Shown: one piece after another, positions 35,751 to 43,723 of the stretch
How the letters are laid out: each line of letters starts with the position of its first letter
Position numbering within the stretch: position 1 is the stretch's first letter
Origin: UBA6055 sp965214085
GTDB lineage: Bacteria > Chloroflexota > Anaerolineae > Aggregatilineales > Phototrophicaceae
Assembly: GCA_965214085.1 (NCBI GenBank)
Contig: OZ243937.1
Span: forward strand, 3,472,001-3,536,000
Length of the DNA: 64,000 nucleotides
Reading direction: 5' to 3'
Position numbers and translations under genes: made by a program
Notes under the pieces: model-generated
Database searches by the model: none
What the model was told of the DNA's origin: nothing
What the model saw: only the letters and a program-made list of their open reading frames with translations

Positions 35751-35927
35751 CGAGAAATGCGAGAGCGCCGAGAAACATAATCGAGATATGCCCTATTCTT
35801 TGTGTGCTTTGTGCCTTTGTGTCTTTGTGGTGAAATTGATATTCAACCGAATTCGATACACTACCTTCAATCTAGACCTGAATCCGCGGGCGATGTATTA
35901 GGCCGCCTCACATGAATTCAAGGGGAG

Positions 35928-37310
35928 CTAAATCCGCTCGAAGTAGCGTTTGCGCTCCCAGTCGGTGACGGCGCTGTTGTAGCTGTCGACCTCGCTGCGG
36001 AAGAAATGCGCATAGTGCTGCGCGACCTCTGCGCCAAAGGCGGCGCGGGCAAAGTCGCTCTGCTCAAAAGCAGCGGCCGCCTGCTCCAGCGTATAGGGCA
36101 CGCGCGGCAGATCTTGGGCGGCGTAGATATCGCCCTCGAAGATTTCGGGCGGCTCGATCCGGTTGCGGATGCCGTCCAGCCCGGAGGCCAACGCGGCGGC
36201 ATAAGCCAGGTAGGGGTTGCAATCGGCGCCGGGCGCGCGGCACTCAATGCGCAAACTGCTGCCCTGCCCCACCACACGGAAAGCGGCGGTGCGATTGTCG
36301 TGGCTCCAGGCGATGCGGGTCGGCGCCCAGGAGCCGTCCTCGTAACGCTTGTAGGAATTGATAGTCGGCGCATAGCAGACCATCAGCTCGGGCAGATGCG
36401 CCATCCAGCCGCCCAGGAAATAGCGAAAGGCATCGGAACCAGCGACGGGCCCCAGCATGCTATCCCCGGCGAAGGCGTTGCCCCCGCCGCTGTACAGGCT
36501 GAGGTGAATATGACAGCTCGAACCGGCTTGGCCGGCATAAGGCTTGGCCATGAAAGTGACACTGCAGCCTTGGGCGTCGGCGATTTCTTTGAGGCACTGT
36601 TTCAGCAGCGAGTGGCGGTCGGCCATGCTCAGCGCGTCAGCATAGCGGATGTTCAGCTCGTGCTGGCCCAAGCCCCACTCGCCCTTGCTGCTCTCGACCG
36701 GGATGCCCGAGCGCTTGAGGTGTTGGCGGGCGGCGGCGGTGAAACCCTCCTGGCGCGCGCCTTGCAGCAGGTGATAATCTTCCAGATACCAGCCCATCGG
36801 CTCCAAATCGGCGTAGCCTTGCCCCTGGGCGGCGCGGTAGGAATCGCGATAGATATAGTATTCCAGCTCGGAGGCGGCGTTGACGCGATAGCCTGCTGCA
36901 GCCGCGGCTTCCAGCTGTCGGCGCAGGATGGCGCGCGGCGCGACCGAAACCGGCTGATGCGGCGCTGCTTCATTCTCGATATCGCAGAGCGCGATAGCTG
37001 TCTTGTGCAGCCAACTGGCTTGCCGCAGGGTGTTCAAGTCCGGCGCCAGATGAAAGTCTCCGTAGCCCAGCTCCCAGTTGGCGAAGTCGTAACCCGGCAC
37101 CGGCTCCATTTCCATATCGGTGGTCAGCAGATAATTGCAGGCGTGGGTACCCTGCCGCGCCGCCTCGTCCAGGAAAAACTCGGCATCAAGGCGTTTGCCC
37201 AGCAGGCGCCCGTAGTGGTCGCTGAAAGCCAGGATGACCGTGTCGATGTCGCCTGCTTCGACCAAGTTTGAAAGCTCGCCAAGCGCTAACATGCCGCGCG
37301 CTGTCTTCAT
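35928..37310 (-). CDS. Glutamine-synthetase-family ligase (gamma-glutamylpolyamine synthetase-like)
   Basis: 460-aa ATP-dependent carboxylate-amine ligase. The glutamine synthetase fold is shown by ASELEYYIY (metal ligands), GLGQHELNIRY, SSCHIHLSL and APTINSYKRYEDGSWAPTRIAWSHDNRTAAFR. The sequence pattern fits the PuuA/GlnA-like branch that glutamylates polyamines or other amines better than the housekeeping GlnA. The frame is open to 37484, but the ATG at 37310 with a GAGGGA site upstream begins the family N-terminus. The gene starts 10 bases after the Gfo/Idh gene stops, so they form an operon. Confidence 0.85.
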   Translation of the reverse strand: MKTARGMLALGELSNLVEAGDIDTVILAFSDHYGRLLGKRLDAEFFLDEAARQGTHACNYLLTTDMEMEPVPGYDFANWELGYGDFHLAPDLNTLRQASWLHKTAIALCDIENEAAPHQPVSVAPRAILRRQLEAAAAAGYRVNAASELEYYIYRDSYRAAQGQGYADLEPMGWYLEDYHLLQGARQEGFTAAARQHLKRSGIPVESSKGEWGLGQHELNIRYADALSMADRHSLLKQCLKEIADAQGCSVTFMAKPYAGQAGSSCHIHLSLYSGGGNAFAGDSMLGPVAGSDAFRYFLGGWMAHLPELMVCYAPTINSYKRYEDGSWAPTRIAWSHDNRTAAFRVVGQGSSLRIECRAPGADCNPYLAYAAALASGLDGIRNRIEPPEIFEGDIYAAQDLPRVPYTLEQAAAAFEQSDFARAAFGAEVAQHYAHFFRSEVDSYNSAVTDWERKRYFERI

Positions 37311-37320
37311 GCCGATTCCC

Positions 37321-38484
37321 TCATCCCCGCAAGCCAAAGAGGCCGGCGGCCTTGGTTTTGCTCTGCGCCCAGACATCCAATTCAGCGATGCCGTCGATGC
37401 CCTTCTGATAAACCGGGCTCGTTTCATCAAGCGGCAGGCGGACCACGCGTCCCGTAACGGCGGAGGCGTAGGCGCCCAGCACAATCTCCAAAGCGCGGGC
37501 GCCCGCCGCTGCGGGAGCTATCGGCTGCCGGTCCTCGCGGATGGCATCGCGGAAGTCTGCCCAAAGCTCGGTGAATGAACGCGCGGTGTTGTCCGCGTGC
37601 TGCTCGAGATTGGCGAGGGCATGGTCGCTGCGCTGCCACTGGCTGTCGACGCTGTAAAGTTCGATGGGCTGGTTGAAGCCGCCCGATTGATAATCTTTGT
37701 AACGCAGGCGGATTTGCCCGTCCGCGCCGCTGATATCAAGGCCGCCGACGCCCTCGCCCCAAGCCATGTGGATGACGGCGTAAGCGCTGGGGAAGGCGAT
37801 TTGCAGCAGCGCCAGGTCCTCGATGACCGGGGCGCGTTGCGCGTATTCGGGCGCGTCCACAAATGCCATGACCTGCTGCGCGGCAGCGCCGACCAGCCAC
37901 TCGGCCAAATAAACCGCGTGGATCATGTCCATCAGTACGCCGCCGCCCGCCGCCATGGTATGCCGCCAATCGGACTGGTATTCGGCCGCGCCGGGGTAAT
38001 CAATCACGCCCAGGAAATGCAGCGTCGCCACGCGGATGTCGCCGATAAGCCCGGCGGCCAGCAACTGCTTGATGCGCCGGAATTCGGGCAAGAAATGATA
38101 ATTGTGCACCATCGCCATCTTCAAGCCGGCCGCGTCAGCCGCGCGCGTGACTTCAGCGGCGACGGCGGGCACATTGCTGATGGGCTTTTCGCTGAGTACG
38201 TGCAAGCCCGCGGCGAAGGCATCGAGCACGATCTGCGGGCGGTGCTGCTGCGGCACGGCGATGACCACCGCCTCGATTTCGTTGATGGCGAGCAGGTCGC
38301 GGTAATCCGCGTGGAGTTGCTCGCCGCGCAGGCCGAACCATTCCTGACCGATTGCGCGGCGCTCGGGCGTGATATCCGCCAGGGCGACCAGTTCGACATC
38401 GGGCAGGGTCAACAGCGCGGGCCGATGGCCGTAATTGACGACATTGCCGCAGCCGATGAGACCGACTTTGAGTGTGTTGCCCAT
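37321..38484 (-). CDS. Gfo/Idh/MocA family oxidoreductase
   Basis: 387-aa NAD(P)-dependent dehydrogenase with Rossmann motif GLIGCGNVVN near residue 12 and the family EKP motif as LSEKPIS. A GGVLMDMIHAVYLAEW segment carries the catalytic-region residues. An in-frame TTG lies at 38496, but GAGGAG points to the ATG at 38484. It starts eight bases after the stop of the DUF4435 gene and runs into the glutamine-synthetase-like gene. The substrate is unknown. Confidence 0.9.
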   Translation of the reverse strand: MGNTLKVGLIGCGNVVNYGHRPALLTLPDVELVALADITPERRAIGQEWFGLRGEQLHADYRDLLAINEIEAVVIAVPQQHRPQIVLDAFAAGLHVLSEKPISNVPAVAAEVTRAADAAGLKMAMVHNYHFLPEFRRIKQLLAAGLIGDIRVATLHFLGVIDYPGAAEYQSDWRHTMAAGGGVLMDMIHAVYLAEWLVGAAAQQVMAFVDAPEYAQRAPVIEDLALLQIAFPSAYAVIHMAWGEGVGGLDISGADGQIRLRYKDYQSGGFNQPIELYSVDSQWQRSDHALANLEQHADNTARSFTELWADFRDAIREDRQPIAPAAAGARALEIVLGAYASAVTGRVVRLPLDETSPVYQKGIDGIAELDVWAQSKTKAAGLFGLRG

Positions 38485-38492
38485 CTTGCTCC

Positions 38493-39398
38493 TCAAATTT
38501 CGGGTTTAAGAATCTTGTAAGGGCTATTTGTATTTTCCCAATTTTGGATGCATCCGAATAAAGATGTTCTCATAAAGTAGATGAATTCGTAGGCTTTACG
38601 CAATTCTTTCGCCAGCCGCCTGTCTTGGAAAAGCTCCCGGATGTTTTCGGGGGGTTCTTCACCGAAACGCGCTTGGTACAGCGCAGGCAAGAGTTGCGCC
38701 ATGATCGCGAGGACATCTTTGCCGCGGCAGAGCTGGGGGTTTTCTGGGGGATGGTTTGCCCGCAATTCAGCGGTTTCACTTAATAGCCGCTCGCTGGAAA
38801 TCCCGTCACGCCCTTCCGCCAGCCGCCGCGCCAGCCAGTCGCAATCGAGCGTGCGCGTCTCCGCGTCAATGAAGTCGGCCAGGCGCAGCGCCTTGAAATT
38901 GAGCCCGTAACCCTCGACTTCGTTCAGCCAGCGAAAATAGCCGATTTCCGCCGCCAGTCGCTGAGATTCATGATTCAGCGCATCGGCGAAGGCATGGACT
39001 GCGTCGATGTCCTCGCCGGGCAACTCATGCCGCAAGACTTTTTTGAGCGCCGGCGATTGCAGTAATATCACTTCCATATCTGGACAGCAGTCGTCATAGA
39101 GCAGGTTGTCCGTGCCGAGTTCGTCGGCGTCGGTGATGAGCCAGTAGTCGGCGTCAATGATGCCGGCGACGCCATTCATGCCGCGCTTTTTCGTAATTCC
39201 GAGCGCATCGACAATCTTGTCTTTCCCGTACGAGGGATAAAGCGTACAGTCGTTTCGCGACCTGAATTCTTCCCATAAGACTTCGTCAGTCCTGCCTTCG
39301 ACCATGACAAAAGTCTCGCCTTCGCCGTAGATACGACTTTGAATCTGACGGACGCCGATTTCGTTGGCGATTTCCTGGGGCGTCATTTCCGGCTGCAT
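38493..39398 (-). CDS. DUF4435/Toprim protein, PARIS AriB-like effector
   Basis: 301-aa protein with a Toprim-like nuclease core: the acidic motif VEGRTDE (Glu34) and the IIDADYW motif (Asp82, Asp84). DUF4435 proteins are the AriB effector of PARIS anti-phage systems, where AriA ATPase holds AriB and releases it when a phage anti-restriction protein is sensed. Its ATG overlaps the ATPase stop by one base (TGATG), giving the ariA-ariB order expected for PARIS. The C-terminal half is helical with no other motif I know. The upstream ATPase gene is broken by an IS, so this effector may be uncontrolled or silent. Confidence 0.72.
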   Translation of the reverse strand: MQPEMTPQEIANEIGVRQIQSRIYGEGETFVMVEGRTDEVLWEEFRSRNDCTLYPSYGKDKIVDALGITKKRGMNGVAGIIDADYWLITDADELGTDNLLYDDCCPDMEVILLQSPALKKVLRHELPGEDIDAVHAFADALNHESQRLAAEIGYFRWLNEVEGYGLNFKALRLADFIDAETRTLDCDWLARRLAEGRDGISSERLLSETAELRANHPPENPQLCRGKDVLAIMAQLLPALYQARFGEEPPENIRELFQDRRLAKELRKAYEFIYFMRTSLFGCIQNWENTNSPYKILKPEI

Positions 39399-40170
39399 CA
39401 GTCATCCACCCTCTCGCCCAAATGCACGACCCAATCCCACTTGTCGTGGATAATCATGGGCGAATGCGTGGCGATGAGCACGTCAAATTTGCGCAACTCT
39501 ATGATGCGCTGCAGGTCTTTCAAGAAGTTGCGCTGCCAGACTACGTTCATGGAGAGTTCAGGTTCATCGATCATGACGAGGGTGTTGAACTTAGTTTGGA
39601 AAATAAGCCGAAAGAATAAAATGACAAGTTGTTGCTCACCTGTGGAAAGATATTCTAGCTTGAGTATGCTACCGTCTTCTGATCTAAATCCAAGATATTC
39701 ATCAGACTCAAATTCCAATTCCAACGACTTAAACAGAATTCGTTTGTCTATGAGGTCTCGAAATAGTTTCTCCGCCTGGTAATCTTTATTTCTCCAAAGT
39801 CTTGTTTCAACTATAGATCGAATTTCATCCAGTTTTTCACGCCGAGCAGTTAGACGATTATCTTCTTTTGGCAAGTCATTAATTTCGTCCCTTGCCATCT
39901 CCGCCTCAAGCTCGGCAATTACGTCTAGATTCTTCAATATGCTCAGATCGTCAATTGAAGATTCGAGATTATGTAAATCGTTGTGGAAAGAGATTTCCAA
40001 TTCTCTAACTGCTGGAGCAAGTCCGGGTACGGACAAATGCGCTATCTCTTCGGAGTCGTCCAAGGACACATCTTCTGCGTTTAGGAACGTGCCCCTCAGT
40101 CGATCTGTATTGAGGAAGTCAACTTGACATTTCTCTAGGATTTTCGAGAACCATACCGGCTTTGGACCAT
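39398..40170 (-). pseudogene. PARIS AriA-like AAA ATPase, 3' part (IS-interrupted)
   Basis: C-terminal portion of an ABC/SMC-type AAA ATPase. It holds the ABC-like signature LSTGEQQ, the Walker B TLVMIDEPELSM and the following ATHSPMII His-switch block. These are the second-half motifs of an AAA_15/AriA ATPase whose Walker A lies across the insertion. If the 1002-bp IS and one 5-bp target duplication are removed, the frame runs unbroken from 41694 to 39398, giving about 429 aa. Its stop overlaps the DUF4435 start. Confidence 0.75.
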
Positions 40171-41172
40171 ACGCCTTATGTGAAATTACTAGAGCATTGA
40201 AAGGTCTGAACATTAATATGATAGTGAAGGCGCAAGATATGTTTGAATAGGTGAGCGGTGACTTTCGCAATCAGTCGGGTTGTCAACCCGGCCACCGTCT
40301 TCGCTAGCAGGCGTTCTAAGTTACGTCCGGTGTTCTGAAGTTCGTGGAAGACGCCTTCAATCCGCTCGCGAAGCCCGTTGAGGGCTGCGTCATATCCAGG
40401 GCTATTCTGCTGTTTTTGGTTTTTGCGTTTAGGTGTCACAATCCTATTGCCGGTTTGTTGCAGCATTTGAGCTTGCCACTCGGCGCCTATAAAGCCTTTG
40501 TCGCCAATCACCATAGAGTTTTTGAGATAATCCAGCACCGTTTCAGCCGCCTTTCGTTCTTCCACATTAGCGGCTGTCAATTCGTATGCCACTGGGATGC
40601 CTGTCAGGGTCGTCACCATCACCAGCTTATAGCCGAAATAGTAGAGCTTGCGACTGGCGCAATATCCATAGTTGGCGCTGCCGCGAAAATGACTGCGCTT
40701 CTTACTGCGTCTATAGCCCAAGACCGGCACAGGCTTGGTATCGACCAGAAAAGTCTCTACCTGTTCAATGCTCCAGTCAATCAGAATATCCCGTCGCATT
40801 TGTTCCATCAATGATCCCAGACTGCGGGCGCGGCGATTGTATTGACTTTGGCTCAAAAGATTAGGAAATAAGTCGCTATGGTTGGCGCGGATATAACCCA
40901 GATACTGGCTCTCGGCTGCGAAAGGTAGGTATTCTGCCGCAAGCATCACGGTCATCATTTCGCTATCGCTAAACACAGGGTTGCGCCCAGCTTTACCCAG
41001 CAAGTAATGTCGTCCTTTCGCAAGATACCAATCGTCAACTATAACAAAAAGGATGGTAAACAGTGTATCGATGCCTATACTTGTCATTGGGCTGACTCTC
41101 CATACTGGTTGTGTCGTAACTACCATTCTGGATATCAGCCCATTTAGCGCAAATCTATTTCACATAAGACGT
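40171..41172 (-). mobile_element. IS982-family insertion sequence inside the AriA-like gene
   Basis: 1002-bp element with terminal inverted repeats ACGCCTTATGTGAAAT (left) and, inverted from the right, ACGTCTTATGTGAAAT, 15 of 16 identical. It begins with AC as IS982 elements do. A 5-bp direct repeat ACCAT flanks it at 40166-40170 and 41173-41177. It carries one transposase gene whose TAA lies inside the left terminal repeat. Excision of the element plus one duplication would restore the host reading frame exactly. Confidence 0.88.
40176..41087 (-). CDS. IS982 family transposase
   Basis: About 303-aa DDE transposase. The KRSHFRGSANYGYCASRKLYYFGYKL block, the GIPVAYELTAANVEER block and the GDKGFIG block are the IS982 hallmarks, followed by TPKRKNQ and RERIEGVFHELQ. 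The frame is open to 41126, but the ATG at 41087 with GAGAG upstream starts MTSIGIDTLFTIL as in relatives. The gene looks intact. It moves the element by cut-and-paste or copy-in. Confidence 0.9.
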   Translation of the reverse strand: MTSIGIDTLFTILFVIVDDWYLAKGRHYLLGKAGRNPVFSDSEMMTVMLAAEYLPFAAESQYLGYIRANHSDLFPNLLSQSQYNRRARSLGSLMEQMRRDILIDWSIEQVETFLVDTKPVPVLGYRRSKKRSHFRGSANYGYCASRKLYYFGYKLVMVTTLTGIPVAYELTAANVEERKAAETVLDYLKNSMVIGDKGFIGAEWQAQMLQQTGNRIVTPKRKNQKQQNSPGYDAALNGLRERIEGVFHELQNTGRNLERLLAKTVAGLTTRLIAKVTAHLFKHILRLHYHINVQTFQCSSNFT

Positions 41173-41694
41173 ACCATTCAATAACTTTTCGAACTCAGGA
41201 AAGTCGTCAAAAAGTTGTTTCACGTCACGACCTACATAATCCAAGAGTACATAACTTTCGGGTTCAAGGTGTAAGTCTCCTGACTCTACCCAATAATTTC
41301 TCCCATCCCAGGGGAACAGCACAAGATCAGGAAAATGCTGCTTCACTAACCTGATAAGTCGATGATCATCATAGATTTCCGGTTGGTACATCTCTTCACT
41401 TTTCCCGGAGTGGTCAATATAGCTAATTGTTAATTTCTCGTTCTCTTCAATTTTCTCAACAAATAATGACGTTTCCCTCGTAAAATTAATAAACTCAATC
41501 TTCAGCAAGTCGAAGGGAATGCTCGCAATGTACATATAGTCATAATTAAACAGCCCATGCACCAACCGTAGCAGCACCGTCTTCCCCACCCCATTCGGGC
41601 CATGCACAATCGTAATCCGCGACTCCTGATTCAGTGGAATCTCATGGTCGAACATGCCAAACAAGCCCTTGACGGAGATTTTGGTGATTCGCAT
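41155..41694 (-). pseudogene. PARIS AriA-like AAA ATPase, 5' part (IS-interrupted)
   Basis: N-terminal portion of the AAA ATPase, with MRITKISVKGLFGMFDHEIPL opening and Walker A GPNGVGKT at residues 32-39. The native coding sequence ends at the IS target site around 41173, after LLNG; the following SYVK and stop come from the IS terminal repeat. The ATG at 41694 has GGAAGG about 10 bases upstream. Together with 39398-40170 it forms a single disrupted gene. As AriA it would sense phage anti-restriction proteins. Confidence 0.78.
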
Positions 41695-41776
41695 TCGGCT
41701 AGCCTTCCTGTTCCTTTACATTCAGCTGCGTTCGTAGCCCCGTCTGCATGTTGGCAGAGCCTCCCAGGTACATCGC

Positions 41777-41801
41777 GGGCGACCGAATCGGTCGCCCCTA
41801 C
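41777..41801. repeat. Short GTAGGGGCGA palindrome, family 3
   Basis: GGGCGACCG-aat-CGGTCGCCC followed by CTAC, a perfect 9-bp stem in the gap between iolD and the AriA-like gene. It has the same layout as the other short palindromes in the window. Confidence 0.65.
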
Positions 41802-41837
41802 ACATCGTCTGGTTTCATGCCGTCACATCCTGAAAGC

Positions 41838-43709
41838 CTAGGGATAATAGCTTTCCTTTTCTTTGTAGGCTTCGTAGTCAGCGCGCGCCTGGCGCACCGA
41901 CTCGCTCTCGGAGACTTCCGCCACCGGCACATCCCACCAGGATTCGTAGCCGGGCACACGCTGGCGCCGGTCGACCTCGGTGACGATGCAGACGGGACCG
42001 CCCCTGTGCGCTTTGGCCGTTTCCATAGCGCGGGAGAAGGCTTCGCGGTCGGCAGCGCGGATGACACGCGCGCCCAGGCTCTCGCAATTGCGGGCGAAAT
42101 CGATGGGCAGGGTGTCGCCGTCCAACTGGCCCGAATCACTGCGGTAGCGGAACTTGGTGCCGAAGCCGTCGCTCCCCACGCTCTTGGACAAGCCGCCGAT
42201 GCTGGCGTGGCCGTGATTGTCCAGCACGATGATATTAACCTTGATGCCCTCTTGCACCATGGTCACGATTTCGGTGTGCATCATCAGGAAGGAGCCATCG
42301 CCGACCATGACCCAGACTTCGCGCTCGGGATCGGCCATTTTCACGCCCATGCCGCCGGCGATTTCGTAACCCATAGTCGAGTAGCCGTATTCGAGGTGGT
42401 AGCCCTTGCGATTGCGCGTCCGCCAGAGCTTGTGCAAATCGCCGGGCAGGCTGCCGGCGGCGCAGAGCACGGTATCGCCCGGCGCGGACAGGCTGTTGAC
42501 CAAGCCGATGACCTCGCCTTGGCTGAGCAGCGGCTCGTGCTCCAGGTTGTAGATACGGTGCACCTCGGCATCCCAGGCGCGATTGTAAGCCGCGGCGCGC
42601 TCGCGATAGGCATCGGCGACTGCGTAGCCGCTCAACTCCAGCGCCAGCTCTTCCAGCGTCACGCGGGCATCGCCCACCAGCGGCAGGGCGCTGTGCTTGT
42701 AGGCATCGAACTCGGCGACATTGATGTTGATGAAGCGCACGCCCTCGCGGGTGAAAGCCGTTTTGGAGGCGCTGGTGAAGTCGCTGTAGCGCGTGCCGAT
42801 GCCGATGACCAAGTCAGTCTCGCGGGCCAGCAAGTTGGCGCCCTCTGTGCCGGTCACGCCGATGGCGCCCAGGTTGAGTGGATTGTCGTAAGCCAGCGCG
42901 CCTTTGCCCGCTTGCGTCTCGCAGACGGGGATTCCACTGCGCGCGGCGAATGCCTCCAGCGCTGCATAAGCCTCGCTGTAATGGACGCCGCCGCCGGCGA
43001 TGATCAACGGCTGTCGGCTGGCGCGGATCCACTCGGCAGCGCGCTTGACAGCCGCGACATCAGCACGGTTGCGCGGGATCTCCCAGACGCGCTTCTGGAA
43101 CAGGAAGTCGGGATAATCGTAGGCTTCGGCTTGCACATCTTGCGGCAGCGCCAGGGTGACCGCGCCCGTATCCACCGGCGAGGTCAGCACGCGCATGGCT
43201 TCCGGCAGCGCGGTGATGAGCTGCTCGGGGCGATAGATGCGATCCCAATACCGCGAGACGGGCTTGAAGCAGTCGTTGACGCTGATGTCCTGGCTGTGCT
43301 CGTTTTCCAACTGCTGCAAGACTGGCGCCTGGATGCGCTCGGCGAAGATATCGCCAGCCAGCAGCAGCACCGGGATGCGATTGACGGTGGCGACGGCGGC
43401 GCCGGTAACCATGTTGGTGGCGCCGGGCCCGATCGACGAAGCGCAGGCGAAAGTCGCCAGGCGGTTTTGATGCTTGGCGTAGGCCACCGCTGCCAGGACC
43501 TGTGCCTGTTCGTTGCGGCTCTGATAATAGCGGAAGTGGCTGGCGTATTGCTCCAGCGCTTGGCCGAGGCCGGCGACGTTGCCGTGGCCGAAGATGCCCC
43601 ACATGCCGGCGAAGAAGGGGTTCTCCACGCCATCGCGGGAGACGTGCTGGGCGCCCAGGTAGCGGACGAGGGCTTGGGCCATAGTGAGGCGGGTGGTGGC
43701 TGGTGACAT
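41838..43709 (-). CDS. iolD: 3D-(3,5/4)-trihydroxycyclohexane-1,2-dione hydrolase
   Basis: 623-aa ThDP-dependent hydrolase that opens the inositol-derived ring dione to 5-deoxy-glucuronate in myo-inositol catabolism. The catalytic region (RYYQSRNEQ, GPGATNMVTGAA) and ThDP motif (MVGDGSFLMMHTE...LDNHGHASIG) are IolD-specific, and RRQRVPGYESWWDVPVAEVS near the C-terminus is a strong family mark. The frame is open to 43733, but GAGGAG points to the ATG at 43709. That ribosome site lies directly behind the stop of the methyltransferase gene, which is spliced between iolB and iolD. Confidence 0.93.
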   Translation of the reverse strand: MSPATTRLTMAQALVRYLGAQHVSRDGVENPFFAGMWGIFGHGNVAGLGQALEQYASHFRYYQSRNEQAQVLAAVAYAKHQNRLATFACASSIGPGATNMVTGAAVATVNRIPVLLLAGDIFAERIQAPVLQQLENEHSQDISVNDCFKPVSRYWDRIYRPEQLITALPEAMRVLTSPVDTGAVTLALPQDVQAEAYDYPDFLFQKRVWEIPRNRADVAAVKRAAEWIRASRQPLIIAGGGVHYSEAYAALEAFAARSGIPVCETQAGKGALAYDNPLNLGAIGVTGTEGANLLARETDLVIGIGTRYSDFTSASKTAFTREGVRFININVAEFDAYKHSALPLVGDARVTLEELALELSGYAVADAYRERAAAYNRAWDAEVHRIYNLEHEPLLSQGEVIGLVNSLSAPGDTVLCAAGSLPGDLHKLWRTRNRKGYHLEYGYSTMGYEIAGGMGVKMADPEREVWVMVGDGSFLMMHTEIVTMVQEGIKVNIIVLDNHGHASIGGLSKSVGSDGFGTKFRYRSDSGQLDGDTLPIDFARNCESLGARVIRAADREAFSRAMETAKAHRGGPVCIVTEVDRRQRVPGYESWWDVPVAEVSESESVRQARADYEAYKEKESYYP

Positions 43710-43723
43710 GGTGGTATGCTCCT

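Larger units (their letters stand above)
35500..35864. repeat. MITE-like element, family 2, copy E-host, carrying a nested family 1 element
   Basis: Left end GGAAATGTATCC..TTCGGTTGA and right end (inverted) GGTAGTGTATCG..TTCGGTTGA form terminal inverted repeats. A perfect 9-bp direct repeat CTTCAATCT flanks the unit at 35491-35499 and 35865-35873. After subtracting the nested 192-bp element and one 10-bp duplication, about 163 bp remain, almost exactly the 164 bp of copy D. The right arm carries a CTTTGTG array at about 35801-35830. Confidence 0.8.

Noticed and set aside
41748..43706. 652-codon plus-strand frame opposite iolD
   Set aside because: Antisense to iolD, whose family blocks are unmistakable; the translated shadow is low in recognisable motifs and rich in Ala, Gly, His and Asp.
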